A stretch of 64,000 nt of DNA from Nocardiopsis trehalosi NBRC 14201 (GTDB lineage Bacteria; Actinomycetota; Actinomycetes; Streptosporangiales; Streptosporangiaceae): NCBI RefSeq assembly GCF_001552555.1, contig NZ_BCRK01000010.1, positions 1-64,000 on the forward strand, written 5' to 3'. The translations under genes and the position numbers were made by a program. Below the pieces are notes generated by a model. The model had not been told where the DNA came from, ran no database searches, and saw only the letters and a list, made by a program, of their open reading frames with translations. Shown here in pieces: positions 33,979 through 43,312 of this stretch (positions are counted from its first letter, which is position 1; the number at the start of each line of letters is the position of its first letter).

Positions 33979-34583
33979 GACGTCCCCCGTCCTGCCCAGC
34001 GCCGCCGAACGCAGCGCGACCAGAACCATCAACCCGCAGGTCAACGAGAACCTTCAACCCCTCGCTCAAAAAACCTTCGGTCATTGTGGCCGCCAAACCT
34101 TAGACAGCGAAGACCCGGCCGCAGCGCCGCCACATGCATCATCATTGGGCCCTTCCCAGTCTGGCCGCTGGACAGGCCAGTTGGACTGGCAGACAGGTGA
34201 TTTCCCTGGTGAATGTGTCCCCGAGCTGAGAAGGCTGTCAACCGGTCTCACGCCAGGATCCGGGCCCTGGTCGATCAAGACGTCGCCACCGTCAAGTCCT
34301 GGCGACCCCTCCGCTAGCTGCGGTGCCCGGACCCTCGCGTCACAAGCCTCGTTAGGACCATCTTGACCTCCCGTTAGGCCACCTCAGGCCCATGAAAGAG
34401 AAGGCTCGCTGACAATCAGCCACGACTCTAAGGTCGCTATCTGAGCCGCGGAGGGAAGTTGCCGCTGGCGGTGCGGCAACCCTCGTGAAGCACTGCCGCC
34501 CCAGCAGCCTCACGAAGACTCGCCACCGGAGCGCCACCAGACAACAACTGTTGTACAAAGCGCTTCCTTCAGACGTGTTCCGT
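33979..34583. other. About 600 bp without a recognisable gene
   Basis: No open frame here has a ribosome binding site or recognisable motif. It contains stretches more A/T-rich than the flanks and marks the border between the conjugation block and the defence block. Confidence 0.45.
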
Positions 34584-37427
34584 CTACTGGGATTCGTCAT
34601 TGGCGGCCGTCTCGCCGGAAGCCAGGGCAGCAGCGAGAGCGGCGGTGGGTGGAGCGTTCTCGGTCCGCTCCGGTTCAGCTGCTTCGTGGTAAGCAACGAA
34701 TCGCACACCTCCAGATTGGAGGCGGTTGTAGTAGTAGCAGCCGCTGTACGAGCCGAACGCTGCAGGGTGCATCACGATAAGCGGTGCGAGGGGGAGCGCA
34801 CGGCCAGCTTCTCGTGAGAGGAGGTACAGTCCGCTTTCCTCCATGGCCATGTTGATCGGGATTTGCTCCTGCCTGAAGGGAGTGTTAGGCCCCATGGCTA
34901 GTTCCACCTCATGGTGAAATACCCTGTTTCTAATCCGTGCGGCGCCGGCACGTACGAGAGCAAAGTCGTGCCAGCCGGCACCGATCAGGCTGCGCAGGGT
35001 GTGGACGTGACCGGTCAGGATGACGAGCTGCTCCTTGAGTGAAGCGTCGGTTGTCGTACCTGAGTGGCCTTTCCAGACATTTCGCTGTTGGTTCACCTCC
35101 CCGAACAGCTTGGTGAGATCGGCGCTGAGGAGGGTGTCCAGGAAATCTGGTGGCGCATCAGCAAAGGCGGCTCGTGCTCGTGCCTGCTCGTCGGTGTCGG
35201 TTCCGGTCAATGCGGTGCAATATCTCTTGTTGAGCCGTTGCAGGATTATGTTCCAGACACCGAGGCCGGCGTGCTCGGGTTTGAGTCCCACGGAGCTAAA
35301 TTGCTTGGCGAGTTCGGGAAGTTCCTGCTCAATCCGTGAACGGTCCTGGAGTAGGGCTGACACGCTCACGGTGGCGTGGAATTGGATGGTGGCTTCCCAG
35401 AAGTGGAACATCTGAGCACTGCGGGCGTGCAGGTTGATATCACCTTTGGACTCGTATGTCCAGAGGGCACTGGCCATGGGGAAGGGCAGATTGATCGCCC
35501 ATTGAGCGAGATCTGCTGACGGAACAAGGCCGCTGGCTTCGCGGTAGATGTCGGATCGCTTTTTGGGTTCGTTCCAGAGCTCTCGGTGGGAGGCGCCCAG
35601 GTGACGGCGGGCTGCGACAAGCGCCCGTTCCGCGCGGGCCATTTCCCTCTGGACGGGGAGGTCTGGCAGGACGACGAGGAGATCGTCAGCCATGCGCCAA
35701 GCCTGCGTGAGGCTGACGGCGCGGGGGCTGACATAGCTGTCGCCTCCGGAGCCGACAGCTGTCGAGCGCAGGTTCCTGCCGAGAGGGGAATTGAGCCACC
35801 CTGCCAGGTATTCGCCGTCCGTGTACGCGCTCCTGGGCCGAATCACGAGCACCCGGTTGTTGGGAGCGACTTCGCCAGGGTCCCCGGCCACCGCGTCCAG
35901 GTGCGGCTCGATGGGGACGACAACAGCCTGCTCCCCGGTGACGGCCGACAGCATGGCGGCTCGCCCGGCGGCCTTGGCCGAGGGAATGTAGCAGAAGTGC
36001 TCGGTGAGCTCGGTGAGACGGGCGGTCTTCCAGCCGAGCTGAGTGAGTGCTCGCAGCGCACGCGGAGTTCGGTCTGTGGCGAAGACGCGCTCCACGTCGA
36101 ACCGTGCGAACGGTGGTCTGGCCACCTCCGTCACGGTCGGTGACACAGTGGCGTACCGAGTGTCGCGCCAGGCTTCGGTGGTGGAGGTCGCCGGCACGAA
36201 CTTGGTCAGACGCGGAACATCGCCCGGCTCGCACCTGCTGGTGACCGCGGTGGCGTGATGGGTGACGTTGACCTGCCGAAACGACAAATCCCTTGCTGCG
36301 GCTGTTCGGCTGTAGGTCGTCGGGCCCGCATGCCTCAGGCTGCGGGACAGCTCATTGAGAGCTGCCTCGCTGATCGTGCGGCGTTCGAGTCGACGGCCGT
36401 CCCCCTCCTGATACAAACCGCGGAGATCGATGAACTGCACCTTGTGTCGACGTGCCGCAGGCTTCCGGTTGGAAAAGACCAAGGCATACAGCCGAACTTC
36501 GGTGTTGGTGCTGAGCCCTTCGGGCAGCACGACCACGGCGTCTAAAAGATCCTGATCGAGCAGCCATGCACGGATGGCGCTGCCACCCGCGTCGTACAGC
36601 GTTCCGGTGGTGGTGAACATGATGCCCCGGCCGCCGCCGTCCGCCGGATCCCGAAGCTTACTGACCATAATCTGGGCGAACAGGAGCGAAGCGTCGTCGA
36701 GCTGTGGAAGCCCGGCGGGGTAGCGGCCTTCCGGTCGGGCGGCGGCCTCGGCTGCGCATTCCTCGTAGCTTCCCCGCCAGGACCGGTTGTACGGAATCTC
36801 GGCCACCGCGTAGTCGAATCGGCGGTCGGGGAAGGCGTCCTGTGCGAGCGAGTCAGCATGGCTGAACCTGGAATCGGCACCCAGGAAGAAAGCGTGGGCA
36901 CGGGCACGCTGGACAGGCGCCGCGTTGATGTCCTGGCCGTTGACGGTGACAGCCGTTCCGGTCTGGTCGGCCAGCGCCTGCGCCGCGTCCAGCGCCAGGG
37001 TGGCAAAGCCGCACGCCGGATCGTAGAGACGTACCGCCTCCGTTCGGCTCTCGTGCGCGTCCGCGGTAAGGGCGGTTTTGGCAACCTCGACGAGCGAGGC
37101 CGACGTGGTGAACTCGCGGTGGCCCGAGGACAGGTCGGGACGGAGCAGGAGACGGGCATAGCGACGCAGCTGGGTCGGCGTGTAGTTGTTCAGTTCCTGT
37201 TGCTCACCGTCCAGCAGTGAGTCCAACTCAGGGGTTCTGTGTCGTGCATACTCCGCGGAACGCTGAAGGTCGTCGAGTTCTGGTGCAGGCAGGCTCGTGG
37301 TCCGGGTTCGCCATTCGACAGCGTTCCACAGCAGCGCGTCGGCCATGCCGCCGTGATGCGGGTGTCCCCGGAGCGAATCCAGAAGATGCCACAGGCGCTG
37401 TTCGACCGTCCGTTGCTCGTTCGCCAT
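34584..37427 (-). CDS. Fused N6-adenine methylase-like / specificity-like protein with HEPN-like tail
   Basis: The product has 947 aa. The N-terminal half is HsdM-like: motif I LYDPACGFATL (residues 136-140 DPACG), then RFDYAVAEIPYNRS where type I enzymes have NPP[FY]. The Asn is Glu210 and the first Pro is Ile211, so catalysis is doubtful. The middle (~450-640) resembles HsdS target-recognition segments (NRVLVIRPRSAYTDGEYLAG; LVVLPDLPVQREM). The C-terminal part has two RN-x3/4-H motifs, QQRNVWKGHSG (782-788) and RIRNRVFHHEVEL (833-838), the pattern of HEPN RNases. The ATG has AGGGGG upstream; an upstream extension is possible. It diverges from the type III R-M pair. Confidence 0.75.
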   Translation of the reverse strand: MANEQRTVEQRLWHLLDSLRGHPHHGGMADALLWNAVEWRTRTTSLPAPELDDLQRSAEYARHRTPELDSLLDGEQQELNNYTPTQLRRYARLLLRPDLSSGHREFTTSASLVEVAKTALTADAHESRTEAVRLYDPACGFATLALDAAQALADQTGTAVTVNGQDINAAPVQRARAHAFFLGADSRFSHADSLAQDAFPDRRFDYAVAEIPYNRSWRGSYEECAAEAAARPEGRYPAGLPQLDDASLLFAQIMVSKLRDPADGGGRGIMFTTTGTLYDAGGSAIRAWLLDQDLLDAVVVLPEGLSTNTEVRLYALVFSNRKPAARRHKVQFIDLRGLYQEGDGRRLERRTISEAALNELSRSLRHAGPTTYSRTAAARDLSFRQVNVTHHATAVTSRCEPGDVPRLTKFVPATSTTEAWRDTRYATVSPTVTEVARPPFARFDVERVFATDRTPRALRALTQLGWKTARLTELTEHFCYIPSAKAAGRAAMLSAVTGEQAVVVPIEPHLDAVAGDPGEVAPNNRVLVIRPRSAYTDGEYLAGWLNSPLGRNLRSTAVGSGGDSYVSPRAVSLTQAWRMADDLLVVLPDLPVQREMARAERALVAARRHLGASHRELWNEPKKRSDIYREASGLVPSADLAQWAINLPFPMASALWTYESKGDINLHARSAQMFHFWEATIQFHATVSVSALLQDRSRIEQELPELAKQFSSVGLKPEHAGLGVWNIILQRLNKRYCTALTGTDTDEQARARAAFADAPPDFLDTLLSADLTKLFGEVNQQRNVWKGHSGTTTDASLKEQLVILTGHVHTLRSLIGAGWHDFALVRAGAARIRNRVFHHEVELAMGPNTPFRQEQIPINMAMEESGLYLLSREAGRALPLAPLIVMHPAAFGSYSGCYYYNRLQSGGVRFVAYHEAAEPERTENAPPTAALAAALASGETAANDESQ

Positions 37428-37619
37428 GCGGAGCCCCCTGGGTGGTCGAGTGCGTCCCCGACTGACCGGGGGCTGCCCTCTGACCGTGAACGTCGGCATT
37501 CAGCATAGGGGAATAAACCTACTAGCGGTTGCTGCGACCTTGACAAATGCGTCGAACAGGGCGGGTTGGACACTGAGCCTTTTCCATCATCGGTCTGATC
37601 TGGGCCAAATGCAGGGACG

Positions 37620-37950
37620 GGACGGCTCGGACAAGGCGTAGTGCCATAGCAGACGTCTTCGGGCAACCTCGGCGCCGGCGTGGTGAGTGAGGTGATGGCG
37701 GTCGTGGTTGGTGAGCAAGTCGTGCACGGACTACTGGCAACGGCGGGGTGGGCGGTGATCAGGCGGGCGGCGGCCAGGTCCTCCAGCGCGTCCTTGGCAT
37801 CGTTGGCGTCGATCCGGTTAGGGCGGCGGCCGCGGTGGAGATGTCGGAGCCGGGGGTTGAGTCCCAACGGGGCAAACTCGGGTCCGGTCGGGGGTGAGGC
37901 GCTGGAGCGACAAGCCGAAGACCGCCTCCACCGTGCGTTCGCCATCGTCT
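37620..37950 (-). pseudogene. Decayed AfsR/SARP-type (NB-ARC-TPR) regulator fragment
   Basis: Reading the minus strand across frames gives consecutive pieces of the post-NB-ARC region: DDGERTVEAVFGLSLQRLTP, then TPGSDISTAAAALTG, then DANDAKDALEDLAAARLITA, then VHDLLTNHDRHH...RRLLWHYAL. These follow the order seen in AfsR-like regulators (LSLxxL, PGxD, LxxLxxxxLI, HDLL). At least two frame changes separate them and neither end is present. It is a relic lying between the two divergent restriction genes. Confidence 0.65.
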
Positions 37951-38138
37951 AAGCAGTCCAGGCGCCGACCGTGGTCGCCAGGCGACGCGCCAGCTAGGTC
38001 GGGGGCCTACTGGCCAGCCCGCAGCACCGGCGACTCGAGACCGCCCGTCGCTGTCGGCGGCGGCCGGTACCTTTGCAGTGAGCGTTGTGGTCCGCGTCTG
38101 CATCGCGGGCCGATCGAGGTGCATGGGAGTGGTCGCGG

Positions 38139-39731
38139 GTGACGAGTGGGCGCCTGACCCTGTCGTGGGTCGGCAGGGATGAGGCCCTGTGGATCACGGC
38201 GGACGGCGGATACGAATGGGTTTCACGGCAAGACCCACGGGTTACCGAAGTGCGACTATTGCAGGAAACCGGCAAGGCTGGCGATGTGAGCGGCACCGCG
38301 GCGGACAACCTTTTCATTCACGGCGACAGCTATGATGCCCTGCACGCTCTTGTTCGTAACCCAGAGTACGGTCATCAATACCGTGGCAAGGTAAAACTCG
38401 TCTACATCGATCCGCCATTCAACACGGGCCAGGCTTTCCAGCACTACGACGATGCGCTCGAGCATTCTGTCTGGCTCACGATGATGCGTGACCGACTTCT
38501 GCTTATCCGTGACCTTCTTGCACCTGGCGGATCGGTCTGGGTGCATCTGGACGATGCTGAGATGGCGTACTGCCGTGTTCTCATGGACGAGATCTTCGGG
38601 CGTGGCAACTTTGTCGGGACTGTCGTCTGGCAGAAGATCCACGCTCGCAACAACTCCGCCCAGCATCTCTCCTCGGTGCATGACTACCTCCTCGTCTACG
38701 CCCGCTCCAAGAGCGATCTCGTGCTCAACAAAATCGATCGCACCGAGCTGAGCGACCAGGAGTTCTGGAACCCGGACAACGACCCTCGTGGCCCCTGGCG
38801 CAGGTCGGACCTCACGGCCTCCCACGCATACGAGGACGGCCGCTACGAGGTGGTCGGCCCACACGGCGATGTGTTTTCCCCGCGAGGCAACCGTTGGTGG
38901 TCGTGCTCAAGGGAGACATTCGACGCACTGCGTGAGGATAACCGGATCTGGTGGGGGAAGACTGGGCGCACTTTCCCGTTCCGAAAGCGTTTCCAGTCGG
39001 AACTGGGTGGCCTCGTGCCAACCACTTTCTGGACCCACGATGAGGTCGGCGACAACCGCCAGGCGAAGACCGAGGTGACCAAGCTCTTCGACCGGTCGCG
39101 GATCTTCTCAACCCCGAAGCCTGAGGCGCTCTTGAAGCGCGTTATCCAGATCGCCACTGACCCGGGCGACGTTGTCGTCGATGTGTTCGCCGGCTCGGGC
39201 ACGACCGCTGCCGTAGCTCACAAGATGGGACGTCGTTGGGTGACTGCCGAGATCCTTGAAGAGACGGCTGAGACCTTCACCCGTCCCCGTTTGGAGAAGG
39301 TCGTCGCCGGCGACGACCTGGGAGGCATCACGAAGACCGTTGGTTGGGAAGGCGGAGGCGGCTTCAGGAGCCTCAAGGCATCGCCGTCCGCGTTTGATTT
39401 CGCTGATGGCCGAGTCTTTCTCGCGGATTGGGTTGAAGGCGAAGACTTTGCTGCCGTCGTCGCAGCCCAGTTGGGCTTCATGTACGACAGCGCCGACGGT
39501 GGGCCGTTCTGCGGCACGAAGGGACGTGCTCGGCTGGCGGTTGTCGACGGGGTTGTGGACGAGGTTGTGGCCCGAGGCGTTATTGGGAGATTGGACGAGG
39601 GAGAACGAGCGGTGATCGTCGGCAGGGGCGCCACGCCGGAAGCTCAGAGTCTCATTGCCGAGTTGAGCCCAGGGTCCAAGGTGCTTAAGGCGCCTCGCGA
39701 CCTGGTGCGTCGCGGAAAGGCTGTGCGATGA
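38139..39731 (+). CDS. mod: Type III-like DNA methyltransferase (Mod, beta class)
   Basis: This 530-aa protein has catalytic motif IV VYIDPPFNTG (DPPF at 91-94), ahead of the SAM-binding motif I VDVFAGSGTT (350-354), i.e. beta-class order. The variable region between them is the target-recognition part. The GTG at 38139 is the likely start, since no upstream ATG in frame is credible. Its stop overlaps the next gene as ATGA. Base composition is lower in G+C than in the conjugation block. It should methylate adenine at the site cut by the neighbouring Res. Confidence 0.85.
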   Translation: MTSGRLTLSWVGRDEALWITADGGYEWVSRQDPRVTEVRLLQETGKAGDVSGTAADNLFIHGDSYDALHALVRNPEYGHQYRGKVKLVYIDPPFNTGQAFQHYDDALEHSVWLTMMRDRLLLIRDLLAPGGSVWVHLDDAEMAYCRVLMDEIFGRGNFVGTVVWQKIHARNNSAQHLSSVHDYLLVYARSKSDLVLNKIDRTELSDQEFWNPDNDPRGPWRRSDLTASHAYEDGRYEVVGPHGDVFSPRGNRWWSCSRETFDALREDNRIWWGKTGRTFPFRKRFQSELGGLVPTTFWTHDEVGDNRQAKTEVTKLFDRSRIFSTPKPEALLKRVIQIATDPGDVVVDVFAGSGTTAAVAHKMGRRWVTAEILEETAETFTRPRLEKVVAGDDLGGITKTVGWEGGGGFRSLKASPSAFDFADGRVFLADWVEGEDFAAVVAAQLGFMYDSADGGPFCGTKGRARLAVVDGVVDEVVARGVIGRLDEGERAVIVGRGATPEAQSLIAELSPGSKVLKAPRDLVRRGKAVR

Positions 39732-42151
39732 CCTGGATCGACTATGACTCCTCGCTCGTGGACGACATCGCGGCGAGGTTGGACCTTCGGGCACCCAATG
39801 CGTCGGCCGTTCGTGCGGTTGCAGAAGCGATCGCGGACGGGGACGGCCGCGAAGTGGTGTGTGACCTGGCGACGGGCGTCGGTAAGACATACATCCTTGC
39901 CGGCCTGGTGGACTACCTGGCAGCACAGGGAGTTCGGAACATCCTGGTCGTCACGCCCGGCACGACGATCCAAGATAAGACGGTTGCCAACTTCACTCCC
40001 GGGCACGCGAAGTTTGTGAACGGTAGTGACGTCGAGCCGTTGGTGATCACCTCGGAGAACTTCTCGCGAGGGCAGGTGGGCGACGCCCTGCACGACGACA
40101 CGGTCACTAAGCTATTCGTCTTCAATGTGCAGCAGTTGATCCGGCCCAGCGACAAGACGTCTAGACGGGTCCGGGCCCAAGACGAGTTCATCGGCACGGG
40201 TCTCTACCAGCACCTTCAGCAGGTAGAGGACCTCGTCGTCATCGCGGACGAGCACCACGTCTACAGCTCAAGGGCCAAGTCGTTTAAGCAAGCCATCGAG
40301 GACCTGGGCGCGCGGGCAGTCGTCGGGCTCACCGCAACACCTGCACCAGGTGTCAAGCCGATCTTCCAGTACTCCCTCGCCGAGGCCATTGCCGACGGCT
40401 TCGTGAAGATCCCTGTGATCGTCTACCGCCCGGATGGCCGGAAAAACGAGAGCACAATCCTTGCCGACGCTTGCCACCTGCTGCGGATAAAGGACGCCGC
40501 CTGGACTTCCTGGGCAGAAACACAGGGCAGGACCCCGGTGCACCCTGTGCTGTTCGTGGTATGTCGAGACATCCCCGATGCCGAGCGTGTCGCGAACAGG
40601 CTGACAGCCGACGACATGTTTCCCGACGAGGGGCAGGTGCTCACCATCACCTCGCAGTCGAGCGACACCGCACTGCGGGCCCTGGCTGAGGTGGAAGAGG
40701 CCGACTCGCCGGTTCGCGTCGTGGTCTCAGTGAACAAGCTGAAGGAGGGCTGGGACGTCAAGAACATCGGCGTCATCGTCGGCCTGCGCGCTCTCGCGTC
40801 GGAGACCCTGACGGAACAGGTCCTCGGCCGAGGGCTGCGTTTGCCTTACGGTCGCCGGGTTGGTACCCCCATGGTGGACACGGTTGACCTTGTTGCCCAC
40901 GAGTCCTACCGGCAGTTGCTGGCCAATAAGGACGCGCTGCTGCAGCAGGTTCTGCCCGCTGATGGCGGTGATCTGGACAAGGACCGTCCGCAGCCGGCCC
41001 CTGTTGCGAACCACCCGAGCGGCGGCGATGGACAGCAGATCCTGACCTTTACGTCCCATCCGCGTGTCATCGGTGACGACTTGGTGGACGGCTCTCCGTT
41101 GCTCCACGTGGAGTCGTTTGACGCGGCCATGGCGCAAGGCGAGCGTGACACGAAGGCCGTTGCAACGCTTCGTACCAAGGTCCCCGGCGCGCCGACGATC
41201 CGCTTCCCCAGGCGTGAGCGGGAAATACTTCCTGTGCGTTTCTCCTTCAGCTACATCGACAACGCGGCCGCGCGGTCTGAAGGTGCCGCGTATAAGCACG
41301 AGTTCAAGGTCCCGTTGGTGCGACAGGCGGTCGACGCCCAGCGCGGCATGGACAGCAAGGTGGACACGTTTGTAACGGCAGCCGAATCGGTTGACGCCAC
41401 CCAGAAGTTTATTTCAATCTCCGAACTCCGCAACGATCTTTTCGATCGAATCTGGAACAGCGATCACGTGGAGGAGACCCTTGCGGAATCCCGAGCGGCC
41501 GATCGTGTTGTCCGCGAGTTCTTGGCGGGAGCCGGCGTCACCGCGGAAAATCAGGAACACGAGTGGAGTGAACTGCGTGCCGCCCAGGCAGCCGCTGCCC
41601 TCGGTAAGTTGGTCAAGACCGCCTACGACAACCGTAAGTCTCAGCCCACTTACGCCTTCCGTCCGGTGAACGTCCCGACTGTACCCCCACCGCCCATGCC
41701 CTCAAACATCGTCAGTAAGTGGGCAGATTTCCGTAAGGACTTTTGGTACGAGGGCTGGGAGCACTCGGTCGAACCGGTTGCCTCCTTCGACGCCGGCAGC
41801 ACCGAGTACGCCCTGGCGCACCTGTTCGACGCGAGCCCCAGCGTCCAGTGGTGGCTGCGCAACTACGACCCGGGGCCCATCTGGATCGAGCGGGACAACG
41901 GGAAGAAGTACTATCCGGACTTCATCGTCCTCGACACCGAGGGAACGTACTGGGTCGTGGAGGGCAAGGCCAACGACCGAGCGAACGATTCCGAGGTGCT
42001 GGAGAAGCGGCGAGCTGCCGAGGATTGGGCGCGCTTCGTCCGGGATCATGGCGAGTTCGGCACGTGGCGGTACATCTTCGCGACCGAGAAGATCATCAAA
42101 GATGCCAAGGGATCGTGGGAGTCTCTGATCGCGTTGGCCAAGCCGGAATGA
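39728..42151 (+). CDS. res: Type III-like restriction helicase-nuclease (Res)
   Basis: This 807-aa superfamily 2 helicase has Walker A LATGVGKT (47-54), DEHH box VIADEHHVYS (174-177), motif III GLTATP (200-205), a switch motif LKEGWDVKN and motif VI VLGRGLRLP. The C-terminus has a PD-(D/E)xK-type nuclease core, YYPDFIVL then WVVEGKAND (PD 730-731, E745-G-K747). Domain order and coupling to mod fit type III Res. The intact motifs suggest an active restriction system. Confidence 0.85.
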   Translation: MTWIDYDSSLVDDIAARLDLRAPNASAVRAVAEAIADGDGREVVCDLATGVGKTYILAGLVDYLAAQGVRNILVVTPGTTIQDKTVANFTPGHAKFVNGSDVEPLVITSENFSRGQVGDALHDDTVTKLFVFNVQQLIRPSDKTSRRVRAQDEFIGTGLYQHLQQVEDLVVIADEHHVYSSRAKSFKQAIEDLGARAVVGLTATPAPGVKPIFQYSLAEAIADGFVKIPVIVYRPDGRKNESTILADACHLLRIKDAAWTSWAETQGRTPVHPVLFVVCRDIPDAERVANRLTADDMFPDEGQVLTITSQSSDTALRALAEVEEADSPVRVVVSVNKLKEGWDVKNIGVIVGLRALASETLTEQVLGRGLRLPYGRRVGTPMVDTVDLVAHESYRQLLANKDALLQQVLPADGGDLDKDRPQPAPVANHPSGGDGQQILTFTSHPRVIGDDLVDGSPLLHVESFDAAMAQGERDTKAVATLRTKVPGAPTIRFPRREREILPVRFSFSYIDNAAARSEGAAYKHEFKVPLVRQAVDAQRGMDSKVDTFVTAAESVDATQKFISISELRNDLFDRIWNSDHVEETLAESRAADRVVREFLAGAGVTAENQEHEWSELRAAQAAAALGKLVKTAYDNRKSQPTYAFRPVNVPTVPPPPMPSNIVSKWADFRKDFWYEGWEHSVEPVASFDAGSTEYALAHLFDASPSVQWWLRNYDPGPIWIERDNGKKYYPDFIVLDTEGTYWVVEGKANDRANDSEVLEKRRAAEDWARFVRDHGEFGTWRYIFATEKIIKDAKGSWESLIALAKPE

Positions 42152-42878
42152 TCGGCCCTGCTGCGAGAGGGGCAGAGCGCACCGGACGGGCTTCCTGAGA
42201 GGGTGCGTTCTCTCTCGATGTCCCCCAACCCATGGATCCCTATCAGGGTGCGACCACAATTGGTCACGCAGTGCTTTCAGATATAGGGCTGGCTTCGGCG
42301 TTACTTGCAGCCGCGCTACTGCCAGCCTCCCTGGTCCGAGCCGCCCCCTCGTGTGACGCCGACGCCCATCTTCCCGCGTCCGCGGCAACGCCGGCCGGAT
42401 GCCCAAGCGCCAGCCTCCGGGTCCACACCCTCCCACCGCAGCCCCAGCGCCCCCCTACGCCCAGGCCGATGCCGAGCGTCACCCCCCACAGCGAGACAAC
42501 CGGTCGCCTGTCGCCACCGCGAACGGACCGTCAAGCGCAGGGACGTGGTCACGCTGCTTCCCGGCATAGCGATCCGCCCGCTCCCCGTAGGGGCCACCGC
42601 AGCTTGCCCGTCCTCGGCATAGCCCACAAACACGGCGCGGCCGTTGGACAGCTGCATCCTCTCGGGTCGACGTGCGGAACCACACGGCTTCAGTCGGCAT
42701 CGCGGAAAGCGCCGCCCGGAGCCGGACGCCGGCGCAGACCGGACCTAAAGCCACCGAACGAGATGTCCTATATGGAGCTAATCACTTCACTCGCGCATTG
42801 TGTAACGCTACGGTTGGTCACCGACGAAATGTGACGAACCACCGTCATCCCACCATGCCGTGAGGAGCCCACGCCCCT
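42152..42878. other. About 730 bp without a confident gene
   Basis: A 200-codon plus-strand frame (42232-42834) is Pro/Ala/Arg-rich, has no ribosome binding site and overlaps equally poor minus-strand frames, so it is not called. The promoter for the toxin module to the right must be here. The sequence just before 42879 is more A/T-rich, consistent with that. Confidence 0.45.
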
Positions 42879-43247
42879 GTGTCCCGAGCCCTGCCCACCG
42901 AACTCAAGGCCGCCCGCGTCCTGCTGTTCCTCACCTCGGCACTGGCGTTCTTCCTCTTCTACGTGCTCATCGTCGCCGACGCCGACCAGCCCACCCTCTA
43001 CCTCGGCTTCTTCGCCTACATCGGGCAGGGCACCGCCGCCCTCGCCCTCGGCCTGCTGCTGCCCCACGGCGGGTCCCGCGTCCTGTACGCCCTGTGGGCC
43101 TACACCGCGGTGATCCTGGCCTGGAGCCTGCTCACCCTGATCCGCGGCGACCTCAACGGCCTCACCCAGGCACTACTGCCCGGCATCGTCCTGGCCCTCT
43201 CCCTGCGCCCGGCCGCCCGCACCCACCTGCGCACCCCCACGACCTGA
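42879..43247 (+). CDS. Small four-helix membrane protein, partner of pilin-type HINT toxin 1
   Basis: This 122-aa protein has four hydrophobic segments (for example VLLFLTSALAFFLFYVLIV and LLPGIVLALSL). GAGGAG lies upstream of the GTG start. It is a paralogue of the 118-aa gene at 49135-49491: both end in SLLTL/ALLTL..GD....TQ.LLP..VL.L.LRP.AR. Each stands directly upstream of a prepilin-HINT toxin. Possible roles are an accessory for membrane insertion or export of the toxin, or an envelope-located protector; this is inference from the duplicated arrangement. Confidence 0.7.
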   Translation: MSRALPTELKAARVLLFLTSALAFFLFYVLIVADADQPTLYLGFFAYIGQGTAALALGLLLPHGGSRVLYALWAYTAVILAWSLLTLIRGDLNGLTQALLPGIVLALSLRPAARTHLRTPTT

Positions 43248-43312
43248 CCCCCAGGCGCCCCCACCGCCCCACCCCCCACGGCCACCTTCTCCCCCCGAGG
43301 TGAACCCCCTCC

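Noticed and set aside
42232-42834. 200-codon plus-strand frame before toxin module 1
   Set aside because: Pro/Arg/Ala-rich, no ribosome binding site, and equally plausible frames on the other strand; no motif.
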